Source: an uncultured Oscillospiraceae bacterium
GTDB taxonomy: Bacteria; Bacillota; Clostridia; Oscillospirales; Oscillospiraceae
Assembly: GCA_947627715.1 (NCBI GenBank)
Contig: CANQXK010000001.1
Span: 1 to 64,000 of the forward strand
Reading direction: 5' to 3'
Length of the DNA: 64,000 nt
Under the pieces are notes generated by a model, which saw nothing but the letters and a program-made list of their open reading frames with translations, made no database searches and had not been told where the DNA came from. Position 1 is the first letter of the stretch. Each line of letters starts with the position of its first letter. Below, piece after piece: positions 37,116 to 44,680 of the stretch. The position numbers were made by a program, and so were the translations under genes.

Positions 37116-37949
37116 ATGAGCAAGCAGAACACCAACACCCCGGCCCTCGTTGAGGAGACCACCACGGCCCTGGCCACCCTCCAGCAGAACAACTTCGACC
37201 TCATCCCGCTCTCCGGCGAGATCGGCGAGATCATCGCCGAGGAGATGGACGGCCTCGGCGCCATTCCCTTCGACCTCATCAAGATCCCCTCGGGCGGCGG
37301 TCTGGCCTTCGAGCTGCCCGGAGAGACCGACGACACCCCGACCACCGCGCCGAGCATCACCGGCATCATTGTGGATCACCACCCCATCAACGCCTACTGG
37401 GAGGCCGAGTTCGACGGCAGCAACAACCCGCCCGACTGCTCCAGCTTCGACGGCAAGTCGGCCATCGACGCCACCTCCGGCGAGCTGCGCCAGTGCGCCA
37501 GCTGCCCCCTCAACCAGTTCGGCAGCGACCCCAAGGGAGGCAACGGGAAAGCCTGCAAGAATATGCACCGCATCTACATCCTGCTGAGCGGGCAGCCCAT
37601 CCCCATGTTGCTGACCCTGCCCCCGACGAGCCTCGCCGCTTGGCGTAACTACCTCGGCAAGAAGATCGTGGTGCGCGGCAAGCGCCCCTGGATGGTGATG
37701 ACCAAGATCACGCTGAAGCGCGAGAAGAACGCCAACGGCATCGCCTACTCCCAGGCGGTCTTCACCAAGGTCGCCGAGCTGACGCCCGCCGAGTGCGCCG
37801 CCATCAAGCCGATGGCCGAGACTTTCAGGGCCCTCACCCGGAGCGACGCCATGAAGAGTGCCGACACCTTCACGGACGGCACCGCCGAGGCCGCCCCCGG
37901 CGAGACCTTCACCGAGGTCACCGGCGACGAGCCGCTCCCCTTCGACTAA
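37116..37949 (+). CDS. Putative phage ssDNA-binding protein with SSB-type acidic tip
   Basis: 277 residues from ATG at 37116 (AAAGGAG upstream). Central region with four cysteines (CSSF, CASC, CKNM) that could hold zinc, a beta-rich core (PIPMLLTLPPTSLAAWRNYL), and C-terminal tail EVTGDEPLPFD like the acidic DDxLPF tip of bacterial SSB. The primase downstream ends in nearly the same tail. This suggests a single-strand binding role and common binding partners; sequence family not named. Confidence 0.72.
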   Translation: MSKQNTNTPALVEETTTALATLQQNNFDLIPLSGEIGEIIAEEMDGLGAIPFDLIKIPSGGGLAFELPGETDDTPTTAPSITGIIVDHHPINAYWEAEFDGSNNPPDCSSFDGKSAIDATSGELRQCASCPLNQFGSDPKGGNGKACKNMHRIYILLSGQPIPMLLTLPPTSLAAWRNYLGKKIVVRGKRPWMVMTKITLKREKNANGIAYSQAVFTKVAELTPAECAAIKPMAETFRALTRSDAMKSADTFTDGTAEAAPGETFTEVTGDEPLPFD

Positions 37950-37975
37950 TACCCCCTCTCGACACACCATTACAA

Positions 37976-38004
37976 GGCCCGGAGGAGCGCCCCTCCTCCG
38001 GGCC
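37976..38004 (+). repeat. GC-rich hairpin upstream of primase
   Basis: About 12-bp stem (37976-37987 with 37993-38004) and no T-run, 18 bp before the primase TTG start; may affect translation or mRNA stability. Confidence 0.6.
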
Positions 38005-38021
38005 AGAGAGGAGGGCACCGT

Positions 38022-40655
38022 TTGAACAACATAGACCTGGACAGGATTGTGGACTACAAGGCCGAATACCTTGCAGCCATTGAAAAGGCAAAAATCACGG
38101 GCACCCACCTCACCGGCCTCTGCCCATTCCACCGCGACCGAAACGCCAGCTTCTCGGCAGACCTGGAGACGGGGATGTTCACCTGCTTCGCCTGCGGAGC
38201 CAAGGGCAACTTCATCACCTTCTGGGCCGACACCCACGGCACCGATACAAAGGACGCCTACTGCGCCATCCTGGAGAAATACCATGTGGAGCCGGAAAAG
38301 CGCACCTACACCGTGGAGGAGTACGCCGCCAAGAAACGCCTCCCCGCCGACTGGCTCGTGGAAAACTTCCAGCTTGCCTCGGAGACCGACCAAAAGACCG
38401 GCGAGCCTTGGATCAGAATACCATACTTCGACGAGGCGGGCCGAAAGGTGCTTTTCCGCAAGCGCTTCAAAGAGGGCAGCGCCAACCGCTTCAAATGGAG
38501 CTACGGCAGCGCCGGAAAGCTACGGATGTACGGCGAATGGCGGCTCAAGTTTTTCCGCGAGGTGGAGAAGCGCGTCATCATGGTAGAGGGCGAGAGCGAC
38601 ACACAGACCCTCTGGTTCCTTGGCCTCCCCGGCCTCGGAGTACCCGGAGCCTCCACCTTCAAGCCGGAGTGGTGCGAGCGCCTCAAAGGCATCGACGCCC
38701 TCTACTTACACATCGAACCCGACCAAGGCGGCGAGACCTTCCTCCAGCAGATGGCCCAAAAACTGCACGACGGCGGCTACACCGGCAAGGTCTACCGCTG
38801 GAGCTGCGGCGAGTACGGGGAGAAAGACCCCTCGGCCCTGTTCATCAAGTACGGCAAAGAGGAGGCTGCCGCCAAAATCCGCGCCAGCCTGGACAACGCC
38901 GCCCCGCTTGACCTGGCCCGCCTCACCGAGACCATCCCGACCGCCGTGGAGGGCGCGCCCATACGCCTCCGACAGCCGGAGGGATGGATTTTCAGCGATA
39001 AGGGCATCAGCGCCATCGACGAAAAGACCGCCACGCCCCATGTCATCTGCCGCACCCCCATCCTCATCACCCGCCGCCTGCGGAGCCTGGAGACCGGGGA
39101 CGAGAAGATCGAGGTGGCCTTCAAGCGCGACGACGAGTGGCACAGCATCATACAACCCCGCTCGGTCATCTTCCAGAGCCGGAGCATCACCACCCTGGCC
39201 GACCAGGGAATGACCATCACCTCGGAGAACAGCCGCCTCGTGGTGCGCTTCCTGGAAAAGCTGGAGGCCGAGAACATCGACATCATCGAGCGGGCAGACA
39301 GCGCCTCCACCTTCGGCTGGCAGGGAGCCAAGACCTTCCTCCCCGGCCTCGCCCCGAACATCGTGCTGGACATAGAACCCTCCCTCCGAGGCTGGGCCGC
39401 CGCGTACTGCCAGAGCGGGACGCTGGACGCCTGGAAAGCGATGGTCGCGCCCCATCGGAGCCGCAACCGCTTCCGCTTCATCCTGGCGGCATCATTCACG
39501 GCCCCGCTCCTGCGGATCGTCCGGCAGCGCATCTTCTTCGTTTACAACTGGGGCGGGAGCAAAGGAGGCAAGACCGCCGCCCTCAAAGCCGCCCTCTCCG
39601 CCTGGGGAGACCCGGAGCGCCTGACCGTAAACTTCAACGCCACCCAGGTCGCCCTGGAGCGGATGGCCGGCTTCTACTGCGACCTCCCCCTCGGCATCGA
39701 CGAGCGGCAGCTTGCCGGGAATAACCAGGGAGCCATCGAAAAGATCGTGTATATGCTCGCCAGCGGCACCGGCAAGATCAGAGGCAGCAAGACGGGCGGC
39801 CTGCAGGCCCTCCAGACCTGGCGCACCGTCATCCTGGCCACCGGCGAGGAGCCGATCACCACCGAGACCTCCCAAACCGGCGTCAGCACCCGCGTGCTGG
39901 AGATATACGGCCCGCCCTTCGAGGACGAGAGGAGCGCCGGTCTCATGCACCAAAGCACCGCCGAAAACTACGGCTGGGCGGGCATCGAGTTCGTGCGCCG
40001 GATCATCGCCACCGGGGAGGACGCCATCAAGGAGCGCTTCGCCGCCATGCTGGAGTTCGTCTACACCTGCACAGACGGCAAGAACGGCAGCCACGCGGCA
40101 GGCATCGCCGCCGTCGCCACCGCCGACGCCCTTCTCAGCGAATGGCTCTTTGCTACCCCGCGCGAGGAGGCCGAGGCCCGCGCCCGACAGATGGCCGAGG
40201 ACATCGTGAGAGAGAACGCCGAGAACAGCGTCCGGGATGTAAACGAGACCGCCACGCAGTATGTGGCCGACTGGATCGCCAGCAACGACAAAGGCTTCCA
40301 CGGGGACGGCTACGGCCCGCGCCTGGGCGAGATAGACGGCGACTTCGCCTACATCTTCCCCTCCATCCTCAACAAGGCCATCGCGGACGGCGGCTTCTCC
40401 ACCCGGAAAACCCTCAAATACCTCGCCGAGCAGGGCATCATCGAGACTTTCCATGTGGGCGGCGCTGCCAGATATAGCACCGTGCGCCGCTTTCAGGGCA
40501 AGGCCCAGCGCTTCGTCAAGGTTGACCTCATCCGCATAGAGCAAGACAAGAGAGAGCGCCAGCGGAGCGACGCCGACGACTCCGACCTCCCGGAGCAGGG
40601 CACCTTCGACACCAACTTCGAGGAGGTCACCGACGACGAGCCGCTCCCGTTTTGA
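38022..40655 (+). CDS. DUF927 primase-helicase
   Basis: 877 residues from TTG at 38022 (GAGAGGAGGG upstream). CHC2-type zinc finger with Cys34, His37, Cys55, Cys58; Toprim-like catalytic segment VIMVEGESDTQTLWF near 185-200; then a DUF927 ATPase with Walker A GGSKGGKTAAL near 511-521 and LGIDERQL as Walker B region. Last ~120 residues form a winged-helix-like part and an SSB-type tail (FEEVTDDEPLPF). Expected to make primers and unwind DNA at the phage origin, probably the AT-rich iteron region directly downstream. Confidence 0.92.
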   Translation: MNNIDLDRIVDYKAEYLAAIEKAKITGTHLTGLCPFHRDRNASFSADLETGMFTCFACGAKGNFITFWADTHGTDTKDAYCAILEKYHVEPEKRTYTVEEYAAKKRLPADWLVENFQLASETDQKTGEPWIRIPYFDEAGRKVLFRKRFKEGSANRFKWSYGSAGKLRMYGEWRLKFFREVEKRVIMVEGESDTQTLWFLGLPGLGVPGASTFKPEWCERLKGIDALYLHIEPDQGGETFLQQMAQKLHDGGYTGKVYRWSCGEYGEKDPSALFIKYGKEEAAAKIRASLDNAAPLDLARLTETIPTAVEGAPIRLRQPEGWIFSDKGISAIDEKTATPHVICRTPILITRRLRSLETGDEKIEVAFKRDDEWHSIIQPRSVIFQSRSITTLADQGMTITSENSRLVVRFLEKLEAENIDIIERADSASTFGWQGAKTFLPGLAPNIVLDIEPSLRGWAAAYCQSGTLDAWKAMVAPHRSRNRFRFILAASFTAPLLRIVRQRIFFVYNWGGSKGGKTAALKAALSAWGDPERLTVNFNATQVALERMAGFYCDLPLGIDERQLAGNNQGAIEKIVYMLASGTGKIRGSKTGGLQALQTWRTVILATGEEPITTETSQTGVSTRVLEIYGPPFEDERSAGLMHQSTAENYGWAGIEFVRRIIATGEDAIKERFAAMLEFVYTCTDGKNGSHAAGIAAVATADALLSEWLFATPREEAEARARQMAEDIVRENAENSVRDVNETATQYVADWIASNDKGFHGDGYGPRLGEIDGDFAYIFPSILNKAIADGGFSTRKTLKYLAEQGIIETFHVGGAARYSTVRRFQGKAQRFVKVDLIRIEQDKRERQRSDADDSDLPEQGTFDTNFEEVTDDEPLPF

Positions 40656-40945
40656 CCCCGCACAAGTGCAAAATCCCCCGTGAGTGGTAACGCAGTGGTA
40701 ACACACTGGTAACGCCAAAAAGCGGCGAAAAGTTCGCTAAAATACAGGTTTTATATTGAAATATACAGGTTTTCAACCGTATTTGTGCGGCTGTTTCCAG
40801 TGTAACCACAGTTACCACAAAAAATGAACCTCACGCGCGTGGGAAGAACCCCGAAAAAATCCACAGTTCATTATTTTTTGCAGAATATCAACTTTTTACT
40901 GGTAACAGTGGTAACAGTGGTAACACGGACAGAAAGGAGACCACA
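40656..40945 (+). other. AT-rich iteron region, candidate phage replication origin
   Basis: No gene. Contains TGGTAAC three times at exact 11-bp spacing (40685, 40696, 40707), three times at 9-bp spacing (40900, 40909, 40918), and inverted copies near 40804-40817. Between them an AT-rich stretch (40735-40790) has two copies of ATACAGGTTTT. Arrayed short repeats next to a primase-helicase fit an origin with initiator sites and an unwinding element; an operator cluster for the following operon is the alternative. Confidence 0.65.
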
Positions 40946-41422
40946 ATGAAACCCGCCAAGTTCTTCCAAAACTACCCCACGCAGGACGACCTCAAAGCCG
41001 AGGTCTACGCGCACCCGGAGCTTTACGGCAAGACCTCCATCTCCCAGTTCATCAAGGACAACCTCCCCCTGGAGACCGCGTTCCAGGCCGAGATCATCAA
41101 GGCCCTGCACAGCTGGCAGAAAAAAGGCTGGATCAGCGCCGACGCCCTCATCTGGAAGCAGAGCGCCGGAGTGTATAACAGGAACGGGATGCCCGACTTG
41201 ATGGCCATCATCGACAGCCGCCTCATCGCCTTCGAGGTCAAGCGCCCCTACATCGGCGTGGCGACCGAGCTGCAAAAAAAGACCATCCGGCAGATCAGAA
41301 AGGCCGGAGGCATCGCCGAGGTCATCTGCTTCCCGGCAGACGCTCAGGCCATGCTCATCAAAGCGGGCCTCTGGCGCGGCCCCGTCGCCGACGCCCCGGA
41401 GGATGGAGGCGAGGCCGAATGA
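40946..41422 (+). CDS. VRR-NUC domain nuclease
   Basis: 158 residues. PD-(D/E)xK motif: Glu49, GMPDLMAI with Asp84, FEVKRP with Glu97 and Lys99, then LQKKTIRQIRKAGG typical of VRR-NUC. Phage members are thought to be structure-specific (Holliday junction or flap) nucleases. Overlaps the next gene by 4 bp. Confidence 0.88.
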   Translation: MKPAKFFQNYPTQDDLKAEVYAHPELYGKTSISQFIKDNLPLETAFQAEIIKALHSWQKKGWISADALIWKQSAGVYNRNGMPDLMAIIDSRLIAFEVKRPYIGVATELQKKTIRQIRKAGGIAEVICFPADAQAMLIKAGLWRGPVADAPEDGGEAE

Positions 41423-42003
41423 CCGACAGGGAATGGCTCGACCGGCTGGCCGCCGACTTTGACAAGCTCAAAAAGAACCGGGCACAGGTGCCCCTGGAGA
41501 AACTGGAGACCACCTACAAAAAGAGCTACACCGCCCTGGTCGCCAGCCTCACCGAGGCCGCCGACTGGTTCGCCGACCGCTACCTCCACACCATCATCGA
41601 CGGCTGGCCCCGCCACCCAAAGGACAAGGCCGGAAACGAATGGATGGACAAGCGGATCGCCATCATCATCGCCCAGGAAAACCAGCCCGGAGGCCTCCGG
41701 GATCAGTGGCGGGCCGCCCTCATCGACCACCTCGACCGGGCCGAGTTCGAGGAGCTGGTCTGGAAGCGCTACGACCTCTGCGAGAAAAAAGCCTTTGACC
41801 CCTACTGGCAGCGGCACAACCGCTGGAGCGGCCCGCCCGAAAATCGCTGGATTTTCAACGACATCATCTGCCGCTTCTGGCTCCCGCCCGGAGCCGACGC
41901 CAACTGGCCCAACGGCGTCTGGCTCAACACCAAGGGCGAGGTCTACTCCAGCAACTGGCCGCCCAACATCGGCCCCGACACCATAAAGGAGGAGCAAAAA
42001 TGA
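41419..42003 (+). CDS. Phage protein, unknown
   Basis: 194 residues, charged and helical, with a Trp/Pro-rich C-terminal half (WSGPPENRWIFNDIICRFWL, WPNGVWLNTKGEVYSSNWPP). No catalytic motif recognised. Sits in a chain of ATGA-type overlaps between the VRR-NUC and zinc-site genes, so probably part of the same replication or regulation unit. Confidence 0.75.
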   Translation: MTDREWLDRLAADFDKLKKNRAQVPLEKLETTYKKSYTALVASLTEAADWFADRYLHTIIDGWPRHPKDKAGNEWMDKRIAIIIAQENQPGGLRDQWRAALIDHLDRAEFEELVWKRYDLCEKKAFDPYWQRHNRWSGPPENRWIFNDIICRFWLPPGADANWPNGVWLNTKGEVYSSNWPPNIGPDTIKEEQK

Positions 42004-42263
42004 GAACATCAGCCTGCAAAGCCTGCGGCGCGGCGATTGTCTGGATAAAGACCCCGACCGGGAAAGCGATGCCCTGCGACGCCTCGCCCCGCTACTACAT
42101 CCAGAAGCCGCGCACCGGCACAAAGAAGATCGTGACGCCAAACGGCGAGGTCATCTCCTGCGAGTACACCGACGACCCGCACAAGGCCACCGGCACCGGC
42201 TTCGCCCCTCACTGGGGCAGCTGCCCCGGAGCCGACAGCTTCAAGAGGAGGGACAGGCAATGA
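42000..42263 (+). CDS. Small zinc-ribbon phage protein
   Basis: 87 residues. CKACGAAIVW and MPCDASP near the start and GSCPGADSF near the end supply four to five cysteines. IKTPTGKAMPCD is a recurrent pattern of small phage zinc proteins. Overlaps neighbours by 4 bp on both sides. Confidence 0.78.
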   Translation: MRTSACKACGAAIVWIKTPTGKAMPCDASPRYYIQKPRTGTKKIVTPNGEVISCEYTDDPHKATGTGFAPHWGSCPGADSFKRRDRQ

Positions 42264-42769
42264 CAGTGAACCCGGAAAACATCACCTTCTTCGGCAAGCC
42301 GGAGATCATCCACGCCCTGGAGGACTTGGCCGCCGACCGGCGCTCATTCTTCCATGAGCCGCCCGACGAGTTCGACGAACAATTCCGGCAGGACGAAAAG
42401 GCCCTGCTCGCTGCGGCTGCCATCCTGGAGAGCATCGACTTCGAGACCACCGGCATCACCATCAACGGCCCCGGCGACTACACCGTGAGGATTGCCGAGC
42501 GGAGCGACCCGACCGGGGACGCCAAAAAGCCGCCTTTCAGCGCCAGCCGCGCCGAGGAGTATTTCTTCATGCTCCGCGACAGCTTCCACGACGAAAAAGA
42601 GCGGATCTTCAAGCGCGACAATGAGGGCCGCCACCCCTTCGACCAACTCTACTCCGCCGAGTATCAGAAAGCCCTCGGCAAAGAGCTGGCCCTGTGCGAG
42701 GTGCTGGACTATTTCGGCAAGTACGACTTTCCAGAGGACAGGGACGCCGGAGAGGAGGGCGCGGAATGA
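42260..42769 (+). CDS. Phage protein, unknown
   Basis: 169 residues, acidic. Contains HEPPDEFDEQFRQDEKALLA and a C-terminal helix. No signal, membrane segment or known motif. Its stop overlaps the next start as ATGA. Confidence 0.72.
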   Translation: MTVNPENITFFGKPEIIHALEDLAADRRSFFHEPPDEFDEQFRQDEKALLAAAAILESIDFETTGITINGPGDYTVRIAERSDPTGDAKKPPFSASRAEEYFFMLRDSFHDEKERIFKRDNEGRHPFDQLYSAEYQKALGKELALCEVLDYFGKYDFPEDRDAGEEGAE

Positions 42770-43245
42770 GGTACACGGTCATCGCCACCATCAGCTTCGA
42801 GACCACAAGCCCCCGGCCCAGCTCCGTCGCCGCCAAGGTCGAGGCCATCGACATCGCCATCAAAGAGGCCCTGCGGCGCAGCCGCCCGGAGGTAAGGCTG
42901 GCCCCGCTCATCATGCCGACGCCCAGCGGCCCCCTGGTCATCGCCCGCTGCGCCTGCGGCAAGACCTTCACCGGGCATCAAATGCTCAGAATGTGGGTAC
43001 AACACCGGCCAGTGCAAGGACTGCGCTCTCCCCGGTTCTGGAGCTTGCCCGAAAGAGGAGGCTTAAAGATGGGCGCTTTCATCTGCCCCATCTGCGGCAA
43101 GCTATACAGAGACGGCGAAACGGTGGTGGTGGTCGCCCCGCCCCGGCGAAAGAACCGGCGCGGGCGGATCGCCTGGAGCAGAGACGGCATCTGCCTCAGA
43201 TGCTACGAAAAAGAGGAGGAGGCGAAGCGAAAAAATGACCCCTAA
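42766..43245 (+). CDS. Open frame joining two small zinc proteins; middle part looks frameshifted
   Basis: 159 codons from ATG at 42766. Residues 1-70 read as a protein (VAAKVEAIDIAIKEALRR, then CACGKTFTG). Residues ~73-101 in this frame look random, while the +1 frame over the same DNA reads a good zinc ribbon. From residue 102 (ATG at 43069, own ribosome site) the frame is a second zinc protein. It may therefore be two genes, the first damaged or frameshifted, rather than one. Confidence 0.5.
   Translation: MRYTVIATISFETTSPRPSSVAAKVEAIDIAIKEALRRSRPEVRLAPLIMPTPSGPLVIARCACGKTFTGHQMLRMWVQHRPVQGLRSPRFWSLPERGGLKMGAFICPICGKLYRDGETVVVVAPPRRKNRRGRIAWSRDGICLRCYEKEEEAKRKNDP
42983..43066 (+). other. 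Out-of-frame zinc-ribbon coding segment
   Basis: In the +1 frame relative to 42766 the codons read CSECGYNTGQCKDCALPGSG then ACPKEEA and a stop (TAA 43064-43066), a typical small phage zinc ribbon (C-x2-C, C-x2-C). No ATG/GTG/TTG starts it in a sensible place; the codon before is AAA and before that ATC. Confidence 0.6.
43069..43245 (+). CDS. Small zinc-finger protein (probable true start inside the longer frame)
   Basis: 58 residues from ATG at 43069 with AGAGGAGG spaced 8 nt upstream. CPICGKLY and CLRCYEKE form two CxxC knuckles. Probably the real gene, with the upstream frame being a separate one. Basic middle (PPRRKNRRGR) suggests nucleic-acid binding. Confidence 0.65.
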   Translation: MGAFICPICGKLYRDGETVVVVAPPRRKNRRGRIAWSRDGICLRCYEKEEEAKRKNDP

Positions 43246-43426
43246 TCTGCAGCCCATCAGAGCGGAGACCCCGGCGCACACTTGCCGAAATCACCGCTGG
43301 AACCACACCGGGCACCGAACCCCGGAGAGCGCCTGCGCCCTCGCCAAGCGGCGGTTCGGCTGCCCCTTCCGGGACGCCACCAAGTGCCCCGACTACACCC
43401 CAAAAGAGAGGAGCGAAAAGACATGA
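43235..43426 (+). CDS. Small Cys/His-rich phage protein
   Basis: 63 residues. HTCRNHRWNHTGH plus CALAKRRFGCPFRDATKC gives many Cys and His, so zinc binding is likely. Overlaps the preceding gene (11 bp) and the following one (ATGA). Confidence 0.68.
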   Translation: MTPNLQPIRAETPAHTCRNHRWNHTGHRTPESACALAKRRFGCPFRDATKCPDYTPKERSEKT

Positions 43427-43776
43427 TCCAGTTCGAAAAATTCTACTCTTTCCCGGCCCAGGATGTGGAGGCCATCGCTACCACCGAGGGCACCACCGAC
43501 TTCCCCTTCCGGCTCTTGGTCCACCTTCGGAGCGGGCGCTCCCTTGGCGTAAACTACGAGACCGAGTCCGCCCGCGCCAGGACCAAGGCTTCCCTGGAGG
43601 CCCGTATCGACAATGAACTGAACGGCACCGACCTCATCAAGGGCATCCAGAACGACATCAAAATCATCTACCAAACCATCCGTAGCATGGAGAAGCGGCA
43701 GCTCCGCATTTTCCGCATGATAAAAACACTCCTCCCCCCGACCGAGGGCGAACCGAAAGGAGACGAGGATCTGTGA
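43423..43776 (+). CDS. Phage protein, unknown
   Basis: 117 residues from ATG at 43423 (GAGAGGAG upstream). Beta-like start (FYSFPAQDVEAIATTEG) then a helix (GIQNDIKIIYQTIRSMEKRQ). No motif. Precedes the late regulator gene with a 4-bp overlap. Confidence 0.68.
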   Translation: MIQFEKFYSFPAQDVEAIATTEGTTDFPFRLLVHLRSGRSLGVNYETESARARTKASLEARIDNELNGTDLIKGIQNDIKIIYQTIRSMEKRQLRIFRMIKTLLPPTEGEPKGDEDL

Positions 43777-44231
43777 CCCCAAAACAGTACCTAAAACAGG
43801 GATGGCGCTTGAAAGAGCTGATCCAGGCCCATCGAGACGAGCTAAAAAACCTCCGGGAGCTGGTCGGCTCTATGCCGGCCTCCGGCAACCGGCCCGGAGG
43901 CACCCCCTCCTGGAACGGCAACACGGCAGAACAGGCCCGCGTCATCAATGCCATCGACCTGGAGAACCGCATCACCGAGGAGATCGCGCAGATGGTCGCC
44001 GTCCTCCAGGAAATACATGAGGCCATCGAAGCCGTGCCCGATAAGAACGAGCGCCTTGTGCTGCGCTGCCGCTATATCCTATTCCTCAGCTGGGCCGAGA
44101 CCGCCAGCCGCATGAATTACAGCTACCAGCAGGTCAGGCGCATCCACGGCTCGGCCCTGCAGCATACCCCTGTGCCGGAGCGATACAGAGACCCCACCGA
44201 CGATGAGGGCCAAAAAGATGGTACAAAATGA
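43773..44231 (+). CDS. DUF1492 / ArpU-RinA-like late transcription regulator
   Basis: 152 residues from GTG at 43773. N-terminal coiled coil with MTPKQYLKQGWRLKELI and LENRITEEIAQMV, then a sigma-like helix-turn-helix (RCRYILFLSWAETASRMNYS ... QVRRIHGSAL). This family sits at the end of early operons and turns on the packaging/structural operon. A promoter with an extended -10 lies 50 bp after its stop. Confidence 0.85.
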   Translation: MTPKQYLKQGWRLKELIQAHRDELKNLRELVGSMPASGNRPGGTPSWNGNTAEQARVINAIDLENRITEEIAQMVAVLQEIHEAIEAVPDKNERLVLRCRYILFLSWAETASRMNYSYQQVRRIHGSALQHTPVPERYRDPTDDEGQKDGTK

Positions 44232-44274
44232 GCAACGATGTTCTATATTGAGCAGCCATGTCATACGAGGCCCG

Positions 44275-44283
44275 TGCTACAAT
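44275..44283 (+). promoter_or_regulatory. Candidate late promoter (extended -10)
   Basis: TGCTACAAT: TACAAT at 44278-44283 preceded by TG. No good -35 at 17 bp, as expected for a promoter needing an activator such as the adjacent DUF1492 protein. Would give a ~390-nt leader. Confidence 0.45.
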
Positions 44284-44387
44284 GTAAACTGTGGAGCAGA
44301 GGGCAAGAGAGGCCCGCCTCCGCCCCCGAACATCGCCCGCCCATCATCAGACGGGTCGCCATCCATCGTGTATCTCCTTTCTGTGTA

Positions 44388-44424
44388 GAGAGGGAGCAAG
44401 GGACATCAACCCTCGCTCCCTCTC
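44388..44424 (+). repeat. Strong hairpin in late leader
   Basis: Stem of 10 bp, one mismatch, then 4 bp (arms 44388-44402 and 44410-44424) with loop ACATCAA. No T-run follows. It ends 6 bp before the terminase-derived repeat. Confidence 0.8.
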
Positions 44425-44430
44425 GCCTTA

Positions 44431-44476
44431 CATCGACAGCGGCGACCAAACCGACGAGGTCTATGATTTCTGCGCC
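44431..44476 (+). repeat. 46-bp exact direct copy of terminase-gene sequence (source 48540-48585)
   Basis: Bases 44431-44476 are identical to 48540-48585, which encode terminase residues ~443-457 (IDSGDQTDEVYDFCA), the nuclease-motif strand. Sequence on both sides differs at once. Same orientation as the terminase gene. Confidence 0.95.
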
Positions 44477-44680
44477 GCAGGTACTACCGATGCCACTCCG
44501 GGGCGCGGGGCGAGGAAGGCGCGGAATTTTTCCCCGCGAAAATAAAAAATTTTCCTGCGTTTCGTTACGCCCAGCGGCCCAGACCGAGGAGGCGAGGCCA
44601 AAAATGCTGCCAAAACCGCGAAAAACAGCGCCGCCCTACACCGGGCGCGGCCCCGCCAGCAAGGAAAGGAGCGACGAGTG

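Larger units (their letters stand above)
44232..44677 (+). other. 446-bp gene-free late leader with strong hairpin and terminase fragment
   Basis: No convincing gene: the open frames here (from 44238 and 44291) have random-looking composition. It holds the candidate late promoter, a ~15-bp hairpin (44388-44424), a 46-bp copy of terminase DNA (44431-44476), a smaller CGCGG/CCGCG hairpin near 44521-44539 followed by an A-rich run, and finally the ribosome site AAGGAAAGGAG. It may be a regulatory leader RNA or a scar of gene rearrangement. Confidence 0.75.

Noticed and set aside
40685..40924. Iterons as a CRISPR array
   Set aside because: Units are 7-11 bp and directly adjoining, with no unique spacers.
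44431..44476. Terminase copy as CRISPR spacer or diversity-generating template repeat
   Set aside because: No flanking repeats, no cas or reverse transcriptase gene, and no adenine-specific differences between copies.
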